Shown: positions 7,542 to 17,305, counted from the stretch's first letter. The stretch is DNA of 57,942 bases from Pseudonocardiaceae bacterium (GCA_009377865.1 WHTH01000024.1:1-57942); one strand, 5' to 3'. Notes: generated from the sequence alone by a model not told the origin. Made by a program: numbers and translations.

Positions 7542-10500
7542 GTGACGGGGTGGCAGTTCTGGGTAGACCGCGGTGGCACGTTCACCGACATCGTCGCACG
7601 CCGGCCCGACGGCGAACTGGTGACGAGCAAGCTGTTGTCGGAAAACCCGGGGCGCTACCGCGATGCCGCCGTGGCGGGGATCCGCATGCTGCTCGGTCTC
7701 GGCGAGGACCAGCCGGTACCACCGAGCGACGTCGATGCGGTGCGGATGGGCACCACAGTGGCCACGAACACCCTGCTGGAACGCAACGGCGAGCGCACCG
7801 CCTTGGTGATCACACGCGGGTTCGGCGATGCGCTTCGCATCGGATACCAGGATCGTCCCCGGATCTTCGACCGCCACATCGTGCTGCCCGCGCCCCTGTA
7901 CGATCAGGTGATCGAGGTCGACGAGCGGATCGCGGCCGACGGAACGGTGCTGCGCGCCCCGGATCTCGATCGACTGGCCGAGAAACTGCGACGCGCACAT
8001 GACGGCGGGATTCGTGCCGTCGCCGTGGCGTGCATGCACAGCCACCTGCATCCGGCGCACGAGCAGGCGATCGGCGAGCTCGCCGAGCAGCTCGGCTTCG
8101 GGCAGGTATCGCGCTCGGCCGAGGCCAGCCCGCTGATGAAGCTGGTCCCGCGAGGTGACACCGCGGTGGTCGACGCCTACCTCTCCCCCGTGCTGCGCCG
8201 CTACGTCGCGCAGGTGGCCGAGCAGCTGCAGGCCCGGGGTCCGGGGTTGCCCCCGGGGCAACACAGCCGGCTGATGTTCATGCAATCCAACGGCGGCCTC
8301 GCCGTAGCCGGTCATTTCCGCGGCAAGGACGCCATCCTGTCCGGCCCGGCGGGTGGCATCGTCGGCATGGTGCGCATGTCGGAGCTCGCCGGCTTCGACA
8401 AGGTGATCGGCTTCGACATGGGCGGCACGTCCACCGACGTGTCGCATTTCGCCGGCGAGTACGAGCGGGTGTTCGACGCACAAGTGGGCGGGGTCCGGCT
8501 GCGCGCACCGATGATGAACATCCACACCGTCGCCGCGGGTGGCGGGTCGGTCCTGCGCTTCGACGGCAGCCGGTACCGCGTCGGCCCGGACTCCGCGGGG
8601 GCGGACCCGGGTCCGGCCTGCTACCGGCGCGACGGGCCGCTGGCGCTCACTGACGCCAACGTGATGCTCGGCCGCATCCAGCCCACACACTTCCCGGCCG
8701 TGTTCGGCCCCGAGGGCAATCAGCCGCTTGATGCCGACGTGGTGCGCAGACGCTTTATCGAGCTCGCGGCCGGGGTCGCCGAACAGACCGGTGACGAGCG
8801 CTCCGGAGAGCAGGTCGCGGAGGGTTACCTGCAGATCGCCGTGGCCAACATGGCCAACGCCATCAAGCGCATCACCATCCAAAAAGGACACGATGTCACC
8901 CGGTACGTGCTCACCACGTTCGGCGGGGCCGGTGGCCAGCACGCGTGCGCGGTCGCCGACTCGCTCGGCATCGACACGGTGCTGGTGCCGCCGATGGCCG
9001 GCGTGCTGTCGGCGCTCGGCATCGGCCTGGCCGACACCACCTCGATGCGCGAGCAGTCCGTGGAGGCCCGGCTCGAACCGGCAGTCATGGAACGGCTGAC
9101 GGCCGAGGCCGACTCGCTGGAGTCGGGGTTGCGGTCGGATCTGCTCGACGAGGGCGTGCCGGCCGAGCGGATCCGCGTGACCCGGCGGGCGCAGCTGCGC
9201 TACGACGGCACCGACACCGCCCTGCCGGTCGACCTGGCCGGCTGCGATGCCATGGTCAGCGCCTTCGAGGCGGCCCACCGCAGGACCTACTCGTTCCTGC
9301 TGGACCGCCGGCTCATCGTCGAAGCCCTCTCGGTCGAGGCGACCGGGCTGACCGAAGCGCCCGACCTCAGCCACCTCGGCGACGTCGCCGCGCCGGCCGG
9401 TCCGGAGCCGATCGACACCGTCGCGCTCCATTCGGACGGGACATGGCAGCAGGCGCCACTGCACCAGCGGGAGCGGATGCGGCCCGGCGGCACGGTGACC
9501 GGGCCGGCGATCATCGCCGAGGCCAACGCGACCACCGTCGTCGACGACGGCTGGCAGGCTCGGGCAACGGCGACCGGTCACCTGCTGGTCGAGCGAGTAC
9601 GCCCGCGCGCAGCGGCGGACGTCAGCAGCCGGGCCGACCCAGTGCTGCTGGAGATCTTCAACAACCTGTTCATGTCGATCGCCGAGCAGATGGGCAGCCG
9701 GCTGGAGTCGACCGCGCAGTCGGTGAACATCAAGGAGCGGCTGGACTTCTCGTGCGCGTTGTTCGACCCGGACGGCAACCTCATCGCCAACGCGCCGCAC
9801 ATCCCGGTGCACCTCGGCTCGATGGGCACCAGTGTCAAGGAGGTGATCCGCCGGCGTGCGGGCGGCATGAAACGCGGCGAGGTGTACGCCGTCAACGACC
9901 CGTACCACGGCGGCACCCACCTGCCCGACATCACGGTGATCACCCCGGTATTCGACGCCGCCGGGGAATCGATCCTGTTCCACGTCGCCTCACGCGGTCA
10001 TCACGCGGAGATCGGCGGGATCACCCCCGGGTCGATGCCGGCCAACAGCCACCATGTCGAGGAAGAGGGCGTGCTCTTCGACAACTGGCTGCTCGTGTCC
10101 GCGCCCGGCACGCTTCGCGAGGCCGAGACGCTGCGGCTGCTCGGCAAGGCGCCGTATCCCTCCCGCAATCCGGCGACCAACATCGCCGACCTGCGCGCGC
10201 AGATCGCCGCCAACCAGAAGGGCGTCGACGAGGTCGCCACGATGATCGACCACTTCGGCCTCGACGTCGTGGCGGCCTACATGCGGCACGTGCAGGACAA
10301 CGCCGAGCAGGCCGTGCGCCGCGTCATCGACACGCTCTCCGACGGTGAGTACCGCTACGAGATGGATTCCGGCGCGATGATCTCGGTGCGGATCACCGTC
10401 GACCGGGCAGCCCGCTCGGCGACGCTGGACTTCACCGGGACGTCGCCGCAGCTCGGCACCAACTTCAACGCACCGTCCTCAGTGGTCACCGCGGCCGTGC

Positions 10501-11174
10501 TCTACGTCTTCCGCACCCTGGTCGCCGACGACATCCCGCTCAACGACGGGTGCCTGCGGCCGCTGCACATCGTCATCCCGCCGAATTCGATGCTCGCCCC
10601 GGTCCATCCGGCCGCGGTCGTCGCCGGCAACGTCGAGACCTCCCAAGCGATCACCGGCGCGCTGTACGCCGCGCTCGGTGTGCAGGCCGAAGGCTCCGGC
10701 ACCATGAACAACGTCACCTTCGGCAACTCCAGTCACCAGTACTACGAGACCGTCGGTTCGGGCTCGGGCGCCGGCAATGGATTCGACGGAGTCCCCGTCG
10801 TCCAGACCCACATGACCAACTCCCGGCTCACCGATCCCGAGGTGCTCGAATGGCGCTTCCCCGTGCTGCTCGAGGAATTCGCCATCCGGCGCGGCAGCGG
10901 CGGCAGCGGCCGGTGGCACGGCGGTGACGGGGTGGTACGGCGGATCCGGTTCACCGAGCCCATGACCGTCAGCACGCTGTCGGGCCACCGGCGCGTCCCG
11001 CCGTACGGCATGGCAGGCGGGAGCCCCGGCGCGCTCGGCGTCAACCGGGTGGAACGCACCGACGGCAACGTCGTGCCGATGGCGGGCTGCGACTCGGTGG
11101 ACGTCGCGCCCGGCGACGTGCTGGTCGTCGAGACTCCCGGCGGCGGCGGGTACGGCTCACCTGAGGCGGAATGA
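7542..11174 (+). CDS. 5-Oxoprolinase / hydantoinase, fused HyuA-HyuB
   Basis: A 1210-residue protein of the size of ATP-dependent 5-oxoprolinases, with both parts in one chain. Residues 1 to about 690 are the HyuA-like ATPase half, with [19 protein letters not shown] at the N-terminus, [12 protein letters not shown] near 291 and [16 protein letters not shown] near 460. From about 700 comes the HyuB half, with [19 protein letters not shown] and [13 protein letters not shown]. The enzyme opens cyclic amides such as 5-oxoproline using ATP in the cytoplasm; relatives act on hydantoins or acetone, so the substrate is not certain. GTG start follows GGAGGAG. No transporter or partner subunit is adjacent. 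Confidence 0.88.
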   Translation: MTGWQFWVDRGGTFTDIVARRPDGELVTSKLLSENPGRYRDAAVAGIRMLLGLGEDQPVPPSDVDAVRMGTTVATNTLLERNGERTALVITRGFGDALRIGYQDRPRIFDRHIVLPAPLYDQVIEVDERIAADGTVLRAPDLDRLAEKLRRAHDGGIRAVAVACMHSHLHPAHEQAIGELAEQLGFGQVSRSAEASPLMKLVPRGDTAVVDAYLSPVLRRYVAQVAEQLQARGPGLPPGQHSRLMFMQSNGGLAVAGHFRGKDAILSGPAGGIVGMVRMSELAGFDKVIGFDMGGTSTDVSHFAGEYERVFDAQVGGVRLRAPMMNIHTVAAGGGSVLRFDGSRYRVGPDSAGADPGPACYRRDGPLALTDANVMLGRIQPTHFPAVFGPEGNQPLDADVVRRRFIELAAGVAEQTGDERSGEQVAEGYLQIAVANMANAIKRITIQKGHDVTRYVLTTFGGAGGQHACAVADSLGIDTVLVPPMAGVLSALGIGLADTTSMREQSVEARLEPAVMERLTAEADSLESGLRSDLLDEGVPAERIRVTRRAQLRYDGTDTALPVDLAGCDAMVSAFEAAHRRTYSFLLDRRLIVEALSVEATGLTEAPDLSHLGDVAAPAGPEPIDTVALHSDGTWQQAPLHQRERMRPGGTVTGPAIIAEANATTVVDDGWQARATATGHLLVERVRPRAAADVSSRADPVLLEIFNNLFMSIAEQMGSRLESTAQSVNIKERLDFSCALFDPDGNLIANAPHIPVHLGSMGTSVKEVIRRRAGGMKRGEVYAVNDPYHGGTHLPDITVITPVFDAAGESILFHVASRGHHAEIGGITPGSMPANSHHVEEEGVLFDNWLLVSAPGTLREAETLRLLGKAPYPSRNPATNIADLRAQIAANQKGVDEVATMIDHFGLDVVAAYMRHVQDNAEQAVRRVIDTLSDGEYRYEMDSGAMISVRITVDRAARSATLDFTGTSPQLGTNFNAPSSVVTAAVLYVFRTLVADDIPLNDGCLRPLHIVIPPNSMLAPVHPAAVVAGNVETSQAITGALYAALGVQAEGSGTMNNVTFGNSSHQYYETVGSGSGAGNGFDGVPVVQTHMTNSRLTDPEVLEWRFPVLLEEFAIRRGSGGSGRWHGGDGVVRRIRFTEPMTVSTLSGHRRVPPYGMAGGSPGALGVNRVERTDGNVVPMAGCDSVDVAPGDVLVVETPGGGGYGSPEAE

Positions 11175-11186
11175 CACCACAGGTTC

Positions 11187-11192
11187 TATACT
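11187..11192 (+). promoter_or_regulatory. -10 element (TATACT) of a leaderless transcript
   Basis: TATACT ends 6 bases before the ATG at 11199, so transcription would start at or next to the A of the start codon. No ribosome-binding site is present, which fits a leaderless mRNA. Confidence 0.45.
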
Positions 11193-11198
11193 TCTGCC

Positions 11199-11450
11199 AT
11201 GGCATTGAGCATCAAGAGCGACGAGGCAGACCGGCTCGCGCGGGAACTGGCCACCGAGACCGGCGAGTCCCTCACCGAGGCCGTCGTGGTCGCGCTGCAG
11301 GAGCGGCTCGCGCGGGAACACGACCGCCGGACGCCGCGCATGGGTGAGCGGCTGCGCAAGCTGCAGGCCGACGTCGCGAAGCTGCCCGTGCAGGATCGGC
11401 GGTCTCCCGACGAGATCCTCCGCTACGACGGCGTCGGCCTGCCTGCGTGA
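11199..11450 (+). CDS. VapB-type antitoxin (Rv0623-like), no toxin gene beside it
   Basis: An 83-residue protein matching the VapB antitoxin style: [17 protein letters not shown] at the N-terminus (ribbon-helix-helix DNA-binding type), then [17 protein letters not shown], and a C-terminal tail [16 protein letters not shown] typical of the toxin-binding end. In this family the antitoxin usually overlaps a PIN-domain VapC ribonuclease gene. No PIN-domain start (a V-D-[ST]-S motif) is found downstream on either strand up to 12.1 kb. It therefore appears to be an orphan. The transcript looks leaderless. Confidence 0.8.
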   Translation: MALSIKSDEADRLARELATETGESLTEAVVVALQERLAREHDRRTPRMGERLRKLQADVAKLPVQDRRSPDEILRYDGVGLPA

Positions 11451-11491
11451 CCACGGCCCCGACCGGCGCAGGGCGCTGAAGGACTCAGTGG

Positions 11492-11596
11492 TCAGCCGAA
11501 CCCGGCTGGATTGCGAAGACGCCAGCTTTCGGCAGGCCAGATCCGTTGGATCATCTCCATGGGCTGCTCCAGCAGCTCCCGGTCCTCGCGGATCAT
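11492..11596 (-). CDS. 34-residue small protein coupled to the upstream gene
   Basis: ATG at 11596 overlaps the stop of the 82-residue gene (ATGA arrangement). The product begins MIREDRELLEQPMEM and ends SWRLRNPAGFG. It has two Trp and an amphipathic helix-like N-terminus. It is too short for homology judgement by eye; the translational coupling is the main support. It could be a small regulatory or peptide-precursor protein, or chance. Confidence 0.35.
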   Translation of the reverse strand: MIREDRELLEQPMEMIQRIWPAESWRLRNPAGFG

Positions 11597-11841
11597 GGCT
11601 GGCCGTCCCCGAAAGCCGCCGCGAGCGCCGTGCGCAGCTGCACCCCGTCCGCCGCGCTGACGTAAGCAGCTGGCCCGTCACGCCAGCCCTGGAGTAACAG
11701 CGCCCCGTCACCCATGTCGACCACCAGCACCGTGGCCGGTACCGGCACGCCCGGCCTTATGCTCGCTCCGAAGCCACCCGTGCCGTTGTCAGCCTCCCCG
11801 AGACGCACGCCATCGGGCTCCCGGCCTGCATCGCTGTCCAT
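11593..11841 (-). CDS. Small hypothetical protein
   Basis: An 82-residue protein starting at ATG 11841 with a GAGGGA ribosome-binding site eight bases upstream. The C-terminal half (VLVVDMGDGALLLQGWRDG and then AAYVSAADGVQLRTALAAAFG) has regular beta and helix patterning, unlike the shadow ORFs around it. Function unknown. It lies tail-to-tail with the VapB-like gene and is followed by a coupled 34-residue ORF. Confidence 0.55.
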   Translation of the reverse strand: MDSDAGREPDGVRLGEADNGTGGFGASIRPGVPVPATVLVVDMGDGALLLQGWRDGPAAYVSAADGVQLRTALAAAFGDGQP

Positions 11842-12127
11842 GCTGCAACTCCCTCATGTGCCCCCTCCGGCTCGACGGCGCCCAGCGCCGGGGGCAGCAA
11901 CCTGCACGGATATGCGGCGCGCCCAGAGGGGGTGCCAGTTCGCGCTCGGCCCGGCGCTGGGGCCAGGGCGCGACCTTAGATCCGCCTTCACCCCTCGCCA
12001 AGGAATTTGCCCAAGTTTGCTCATCATCCACACAGATGCGCTCACCAGCTTGACTCGGGCGACGTGCTGCCAGACGCTCAGAGCCCAACAAGCAAACTCG
12101 CGCAACTAACTACTGGAGGCGGTGGCC
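11842..12127. other. Intergenic space between divergent small-gene units
   Basis: 286 bp separate the minus-strand small gene from the plus-strand triad. I see no gene here. A TTGACT at 12051-12056 could be a -35 box for the triad but has no clear -10 partner. Confidence 0.3.
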
Positions 12128-12457
12128 ATGCACCTCACGTTCCTTGGCAAGAGCACCCAAGGTGGGGGGTCACCCACCCTGTTCGCGACCGATCGCGACA
12201 CCTACGTTGTGCAGGGTTGGAGAGTGTCGGGCCAGGAGTCTAGCGTTGAGGTCCCCCAGCAGTTGCTCGGATACTTGGAGCGAAACACGGGCTTGGCGGC
12301 CGCGGTGGCGCTCACCGAGCAGGGCACCTACATCGTGTCAGGAGCGGTGGTGACGGATGCGGACGCACTGGGGCAGATGGATATACCGGGTCATGAGACA
12401 TGCGTAGAAGTCGGCAAGGTTCGGGAGGTTGACGCTGATGCGACCAGTGCGGGGTGA
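12128..12457 (+). CDS. Small conserved hypothetical protein of a DUF6879/HTH triad
   Basis: A 109-residue protein beginning MHLTFLGKSTQGGGSPTLF. It continues with a TDRDTYVVQGWRV stretch, a helix (VPQQLLGYLERNTG) and a TYIVSGAVVTDADALGQMDIP segment. The ATG at 12128 lies eight bases after GGAGG (12115-12119); the in-frame GTG at 12122 is too close to that site. It overlaps the DUF6879 gene by 20 bp. In other actinobacteria, small proteins of this look sit beside DUF6879 and XRE/DUF5753 genes; its role is unknown, but context suggests a partner of the regulator. Confidence 0.75.
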   Translation: MHLTFLGKSTQGGGSPTLFATDRDTYVVQGWRVSGQESSVEVPQQLLGYLERNTGLAAAVALTEQGTYIVSGAVVTDADALGQMDIPGHETCVEVGKVREVDADATSAG

Positions 12458-12956
12458 GGCGTTCGACGACCTTTTCCGGACGTTCACGCAGACGGCGTTT
12501 CATCTGGAGTTGAAGGATTCATACCACGTCCGTCACGAGTCCGGCCCCTTCGATCTCTTTCTGGAGGGTAAGCCTGACGACTTTGTCTGGCATGAGCCGT
12601 GGCTGGCGCTCGTGCACGAAGCGACTCAGGCCGGAAAACGTATGACGCGAGTCCGTGTCGTGACCGTGCCGCATTCGGACTACGCTCGATGGGGGATGAC
12701 CGTTGCGCCTTTGAATATCGAGGCGGGCGAAGACATCCGCTGGCTTCCCCGCCATCTCACTACCGGTATCGACTTCCCGGCTGACGACTACTGGCTATTC
12801 GATGACAGTCGGATAGTCTTCACAGTATTCGAGGACGATGGCCGTTTCGCAGGCGGTCTGGAAACGTTCGATTCCGAGACTATCGAGCAGTGTCGCAAAG
12901 TCCACGAGCAGGTCTGGAATCTCGCCATTCCGCATGCCGACTACGTCTCCATGTAG
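12438..12956 (+). CDS. DUF6879 family protein
   Basis: A 172-residue protein of the DUF6879 type: aromatic N-terminal helix (FDDLFRTFTQTAFHLELKD), the WHEPWLALVHEATQAGKRM segment, RVRVVTVPHSDYARWGM, and the acidic DYWLFDDSRIVF and IPHADYVSM motifs at the C-terminus. The ATG at 12438 has GGGAGG nine bases upstream; an in-frame TTG at 12429 has no room for a site. The family accompanies XRE/DUF5753 regulators in actinobacteria; its biochemical role is not established. It is translationally coupled to the previous gene, and the regulator starts 12 bp after its stop. Confidence 0.82.
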   Translation: MRPVRGEAFDDLFRTFTQTAFHLELKDSYHVRHESGPFDLFLEGKPDDFVWHEPWLALVHEATQAGKRMTRVRVVTVPHSDYARWGMTVAPLNIEAGEDIRWLPRHLTTGIDFPADDYWLFDDSRIVFTVFEDDGRFAGGLETFDSETIEQCRKVHEQVWNLAIPHADYVSM

Positions 12957-12967
12957 CAGGGTATTCA

Positions 12968-13810
12968 TTGTCGAACGCGGTTCATCAGGCCCGCGAAGTG
13001 CTCGGGCATCGGCTTCGTGACATACGCAGGGACGCCGGGCTCACCGGCCGACAGCTTGCCACGCTGGCCAGCTGGCACAGTTCCAAGGTCTCGAAGATCG
13101 AGTACGGGAAGCAAACCCCGAGCGAAGACGATATCAGGGTGTGGTGCCGACACTGTGGCGCGCCCGAGCAGATACCCGACCTGATCGCGACCGTGCGCAA
13201 TGTTGAAGCCATGTACATCGAATGGCGCCGAATGCTGCGGGTCGGTACCAAGCGGCGGCAAGAGGCATCGATCTCGCTCGAATCCCAGACGGGCCGGTTT
13301 CGTTGGTACGAACCCGTGCTGGTACCAGGTATCCTGCAGACTGCTGAGTACGCTGCAGCCGTCTTGGCCCGAGTGATCGACTTCTATGGAATCCCGGACG
13401 ACGTGGACGCCGGAGTCGCAGCACGCATGGAAAGACAGCAAGCTCTGTACCGAGGCAACCACCGCTTTCACTTCATCCTCGCCCAGCAAGCCCTCTTGAC
13501 AACTGTGGGCGACACTGCGGTCATGATCGGTCAGCTCGACCGGCTGCTCACTGTCCTATCGCTTCCGCGTGTGCGGCTGGGCGTCGTGCCCGCGCTGACC
13601 ACGTATCGTGCGCCGACGAACCAGTTCATCATGTTCGACAGCCGCACGGTGCACGTCGAAACCGTGTCAGCAGAATTGAAGATCACGCAGCCTCGGGAGA
13701 TCGCGCTCTATGCGAGGACGTTCGAAGAGCTCTCCGAGCTGGCTGTGTACGACCAGGCGCACGAGCTGATCGCAACACGGTTGACTGCATTGCGCGCCGA
13801 CCTCCCGTAG
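12968..13810 (+). CDS. XRE-type helix-turn-helix regulator with DUF5753
   Basis: A 280-residue regulator. Residues about 5-70 form an XRE helix-turn-helix (LGHRLRDIRRDAGLTGRQLA, WHSSKVSKIEYGKQTPSEDD). The remainder is DUF5753, with the characteristic WYEPVLVPGILQTAEYA, MERQQALYR and FIMFDSRTVHVETVSAEL motifs. TTG at 12968 is chosen because it gives the usual short N-terminus before the HTH and has a GCAGGG site six bases upstream; the longer ORF runs back through the DUF6879 gene. Such WhiJ-type regulators control development or local genes. As the third gene of the triad it probably regulates the unit. Confidence 0.88.
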   Translation: MSNAVHQAREVLGHRLRDIRRDAGLTGRQLATLASWHSSKVSKIEYGKQTPSEDDIRVWCRHCGAPEQIPDLIATVRNVEAMYIEWRRMLRVGTKRRQEASISLESQTGRFRWYEPVLVPGILQTAEYAAAVLARVIDFYGIPDDVDAGVAARMERQQALYRGNHRFHFILAQQALLTTVGDTAVMIGQLDRLLTVLSLPRVRLGVVPALTTYRAPTNQFIMFDSRTVHVETVSAELKITQPREIALYARTFEELSELAVYDQAHELIATRLTALRADLP

Positions 13811-13881
13811 AGACCGGATCACCGCCGTGCCGATCGCCGCTCTGTGGGGAGGCGAGCCATGATGTTGCCACGCGCCTCACC

Positions 13882-15597
13882 TCAGGTGTGCAGCGATCGC
13901 CGGACCGCGGCGCTCGTGAGGTCCACCAGCAGGGTCAGGCCGAGGAAGACCAGCAACGTGGCGACCGCGCCGCCGTAGTCGAAGGTCGCGAGCTGCTGGT
14001 CGAGCAACAGCCCCAGGCCGCCCGCCCCGACCACACCGACCACCACGGTCTCGCGGATCGTCACCTCCCACCGGTAGAGGCCGTACGCGACGAAGCGCGG
14101 CGTCGCCGCGGGAACCACCCCGTAGCAGAACACCTGCAGCGCGGCGGCACCCTGGGCACGCAACGCCTGCAGCGGGCGATCATCGAGGTTCTCGGCGGAC
14201 TCGGCCATCAGCCGTCCGAGCACGCCCAGCGTGTAGACGCCCAGCGCGAGCGCGCCGGGCAGGATTCCCGGGAACAGCACGAACAGGAACAGCAGCGCCC
14301 AGACTGGCGGCGGGATCGCACGCAGCACGAGCAGCAGCCCACGGGTGGCCGCGATCATGAGCAGCCGGGCCGCCCTGCCCGCGGGCGACCCGCCGGCCCG
14401 CGACATCCGGGCGGCGGGGAACGCGAGCACGACAGCTCCGAGGAATGCCAGCGCGATGGCGAGCACAGACATCGCGAGCGTGCCGGCAGCGAGCTGCAGC
14501 AGCTCAGTCCACCCGCCGGAGGGCAGGTCGGGCGGCCACGAGTCGCCGAGCATTTGTACGGTCAACTCTCGCGTGCCGGCCTCACCGAGCACCGACAGAT
14601 CGAGCTGGACGATCCATGCGGAGATCGGTAACAGCGCGATGGCCGCGAGAAGTGACCCGATGACCACCCGGCTGGTCCGGCTTCCCGGCCTGCGCGGCGC
14701 CATCCGGCGGGCACGCACCGCGGAACTCCACAGATCCGCCGCCCCGCACAGCAGGATGAGCGCGTAGAGCAGGGTCCAGATCTCCTGGTAGAGCAGCGCC
14801 TGGAAGCTGAGTGAGAGCTCGTAGCCCAAGCCGCCCACCCCGAGGAGCCCGAGGATCGCCGCGCTGCGGATCGCGCATTCGAACCGGTAGAAGCTGTAGG
14901 AGAGCATGTCGGGCAGGGCGGGAGGCAGCAGCCCGTACAGCATCGCTGCGCCGCGCCCGGATCCGGCGGCGAGCAGCGCTGTGTAGGGCCGCTGCGGGGT
15001 CTCGTCGAGGATCTCCGAGAAGACCTTCGCGGTCACCGCACCGAACGGGATCCCGATGGCGAGCACCGCGACGATCGGCTCGATCCCGATCACGCTGAGG
15101 AAGAACAGCCCCCACACCACCTCGTGGATGCCGCGCGGGACCACGAGCGCGGTTCGGGTCATCCCCCACCCAGCCATCCGGATGCCGCGGCGCCGCCGGG
15201 TTGCCGAACGCCACCAGGTCTGCGAGGCGAGCACGCCGCCGACCAGGCCGAGCACCAGGCTCAGCGCCGTCCCGAGCACGGCGTAGCCGAGGGTGGTCAG
15301 CGTGGCGTTCGCGGTGAGCGCGAGGAAATCCGCGTCGAGCCGGGGACGCAGCGCCGCCGCGAAGAAGTCCCCGACGAGCGGCAGCCCACCGGCATTGACC
15401 GTCCGGTCCTGGCCGACACCTGCCGCGATGAGGGAAGCGAGAGTGCCGACGACCGCCAGCACCACCCAGCTACGACGAATGAGCGACCGCCCGTGGCGGG
15501 CTCCCGTCCCGGCCGCCTCCCGCAAGCTGAGGTCCGGCAACCGTCGATCCGGCTCCGGCACACGCTGCCCTGTCTCGGTCTGGGCAGGAGGCGTCAC
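13882..15597 (-). CDS. Phosphonate-type ABC transporter permease, two PhnE domains fused
   Basis: A 571-residue inner-membrane protein with two tandem permease halves. The first (about residues 90-300) has GTALSLVLGLVGGVLAS and the cytoplasmic loop LLAAGSGRGAAMLYGLLPPA; the second (about 365-565) has the equivalent ALRAQGAAALQVFCYGVVPAA and ends GAGGLGLLLDQQLATFDYGG. Each half shows the GVGGLGYEL or GAGGLGLLL turn typical of PhnE. Most systems encode one PhnE or two separate genes; the duplication in one chain would let it work as a monomer. It overlaps the ATPase gene by 4 bp. Substrate could be a phosphonate or another small phosphorus ester. Confidence 0.87.
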   Translation of the reverse strand: MTPPAQTETGQRVPEPDRRLPDLSLREAAGTGARHGRSLIRRSWVVLAVVGTLASLIAAGVGQDRTVNAGGLPLVGDFFAAALRPRLDADFLALTANATLTTLGYAVLGTALSLVLGLVGGVLASQTWWRSATRRRRGIRMAGWGMTRTALVVPRGIHEVVWGLFFLSVIGIEPIVAVLAIGIPFGAVTAKVFSEILDETPQRPYTALLAAGSGRGAAMLYGLLPPALPDMLSYSFYRFECAIRSAAILGLLGVGGLGYELSLSFQALLYQEIWTLLYALILLCGAADLWSSAVRARRMAPRRPGSRTSRVVIGSLLAAIALLPISAWIVQLDLSVLGEAGTRELTVQMLGDSWPPDLPSGGWTELLQLAAGTLAMSVLAIALAFLGAVVLAFPAARMSRAGGSPAGRAARLLMIAATRGLLLVLRAIPPPVWALLFLFVLFPGILPGALALGVYTLGVLGRLMAESAENLDDRPLQALRAQGAAALQVFCYGVVPAATPRFVAYGLYRWEVTIRETVVVGVVGAGGLGLLLDQQLATFDYGGAVATLLVFLGLTLLVDLTSAAVRRSLHT

Positions 15598-16355
15598 GGT
15601 GCCCCGCGCTCGAGTGCGTAGAGCGCCTCGATCTCGGCGGGGTCCAGCGCTGCCGGCGCGGCGTCGAAGGCGATGCGTCCCTCGCGCAACCCGACCACCC
15701 GCTCGAACCGTTCCAGCGCGATGTCCACGTCGTGCAGGCTGGCGAGCAGCGTGGTGCCCGTCTCGCGGCTGATCTCGTGCAACAGATCCATGATCTCGCG
15801 GCCACGGGCCGGGTCGAGGCTCGCGATCGGCTCGTCGGCCAGCACCGCCGCCGGCCGCTGGACGAGCACCCGCGCGATCGCGACCCGTTGCTGCTCGCCG
15901 CCGGACAGGTTCCCGGTGTGCTCGTAGAGCTTGTCACCGATCCCCACCCGCTCGAGCGCCTGCCGTGCCCGGCCGACGTCGCGGGGCGCCAGCAGCGACA
16001 GCACGGCTCGGGCGGTCGACCAGCTGCCGAGGTGGCCTGCGTTGACGTTGTGCACCGCTCGGAGCTGCTCGACGAGGTGGAACTGCTGGTGGATCGTGCC
16101 GAGCCTGCGCTGCACGCCGCGCCGCTCCCGGCCCGACGCCGCGGCGATGTCGCGGCCGAGCACCCGCACCTGCCCGTCGGTGGGGGCCAGCGTGCCGTTC
16201 AGCAGCGCGATCAGGCTGCTCTTGCCGGCCCCGCTCGGGCCGATCACCGCGACGCGCTCACCCCAGCCGACGTCGAGATCGAGCTCGGTCAGGGCGCGGA
16301 TGGACCCGAACCGGACCCCGGCGCCCTGCAGCTGGAAAAGAGCAGGCTCGGGCAT
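15594..16355 (-). CDS. phnC: Phosphonate-type ABC transporter ATPase
   Basis: A 253-residue ATPase with Walker A (GPSGAGKSS), Q-loop region (RRLGTIHQQFHLVEQL), signature LSGGEQQRVAIARVLVQRP and Walker B (AAVLADEPIASLDP). The HQQFHLVEQL stretch after strand 3 is of the PhnC type. The gene starts 5 bp after the binding-protein stop and overlaps the permease gene by 4 bp, so the three transporter genes are co-translated. It energises uptake by the fused PhnE permease. Confidence 0.88.
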   Translation of the reverse strand: MPEPALFQLQGAGVRFGSIRALTELDLDVGWGERVAVIGPSGAGKSSLIALLNGTLAPTDGQVRVLGRDIAAASGRERRGVQRRLGTIHQQFHLVEQLRAVHNVNAGHLGSWSTARAVLSLLAPRDVGRARQALERVGIGDKLYEHTGNLSGGEQQRVAIARVLVQRPAAVLADEPIASLDPARGREIMDLLHEISRETGTTLLASLHDVDIALERFERVVGLREGRIAFDAAPAALDPAEIEALYALERGAP

Positions 16356-16360
16356 GGTGG

Positions 16361-17305
16361 CTACTCCACCAGCCCGGCCTCGCGTGCCACCTGCTCGATC
16401 AACCGGTAGTTCTCCGGTTTCGTGGGGATGAACTCTTCGGCTTGGAACAGCTCCAGGACCTGCCGCTGCCGCGGGTCGCTGCGGTCGAGGCCGAGCAGCG
16501 CATCTTCGACCTTCGCGGCGGTACCGTCGCCGAGGCGCTCGTCGACGTCGGGGCGGATCACCCAGTGGTAGTCGTAGTAGGTCGGCGTGCGGAACACCTC
16601 GCGGACCTTCGTGGTATCGACCTCACCGGCCTCGACCCGCTCGTCCCAGACCGAAGCGCTCAGCGCGCCGGCTTGGTAGCTTCCCGCTTCCACGACCTTG
16701 GCGGTCGTGTCGTGTGAACCGGAGAAGCCCACCTGGCCGTCGAAGTCCGCGGGGTCCACCCCGGCCTCGGAGAGGTAGAACTGCGGCATGAGACGTCCCG
16801 AGGTGGACACGTCGCTGCCGAAAGTGAAGGTCTTACCCGCCAGCGCGTCGAGCTCCGATACGTCGGCGATCGGGTCGACGCCGGCGCCGGTGTTCGTGAT
16901 GAACACGCTGCGGAACTCGGCGTCGATGTCGCGCTGGGCGATGGCCCGGGCATCGGGGACCTGCTCACGGGCCTGCACCCCGGTCAGCCCACCGTAGAAG
17001 ACCAGGTCGAGATCCCCCCGCCGGAAGGCGGTCACCGAGGCCGTGTAGTCGGTGACCGGCTCGAAGCGGACCTCGACCCCGACCTCGTCCGCCAGGTAGT
17101 CGGCGACGGTGCCGTAGCGCCGTTGCAGCTCCTGGGGGTCCTGGTCGGGGATCGCGCCCACGGTCAGCACGTCGTCACCACCGTCCGGGGCTGCGGCACC
17201 GCTGCCGCCCGGGGCGTCCGCGCCGCAGCCGGCGAGTACGACGCTCAGCGCGGCGACGACGCCGACGACGACGACACACCGCGCAACGGACCGCTGCTCA
17301 CACAT
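16361..17305 (-). CDS. phnD: Phosphonate-type ABC transporter substrate-binding lipoprotein
   Basis: A 314-residue lipoprotein: hydrophobic signal (residues 10-24) ending in a lipobox LAGC with Cys at 27. The mature part is of the PhnD periplasmic-binding type, with VGAIPDQDPQELQRRYG, DLDLVFYGGLTGVQAREQ, the FTFGSDVSTSGRLMPQFYL segment and VFRTPTYYDYHWVIRPDV. The start ATG 17305 has a GGAG site upstream; the long ORF extending to 18379 is antisense shadow of the kinase frame. It delivers ligand to the PhnE pair; the ligand may be a phosphonate or phosphite-like compound. 73 bp separate it from the kinase gene on the same strand. Confidence 0.88.
   Translation of the reverse strand: MCEQRSVARCVVVVGVVAALSVVLAGCGADAPGGSGAAAPDGGDDVLTVGAIPDQDPQELQRRYGTVADYLADEVGVEVRFEPVTDYTASVTAFRRGDLDLVFYGGLTGVQAREQVPDARAIAQRDIDAEFRSVFITNTGAGVDPIADVSELDALAGKTFTFGSDVSTSGRLMPQFYLSEAGVDPADFDGQVGFSGSHDTTAKVVEAGSYQAGALSASVWDERVEAGEVDTTKVREVFRTPTYYDYHWVIRPDVDERLGDGTAAKVEDALLGLDRSDPRQRQVLELFQAEEFIPTKPENYRLIEQVAREAGLVE

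Noticed and set aside
7410-9983. Minus-strand ORF of 857 codons opposite the oxoprolinase
   Set aside because: Shadow of the fused HyuA-HyuB gene; no recognisable motif and no plausible start.
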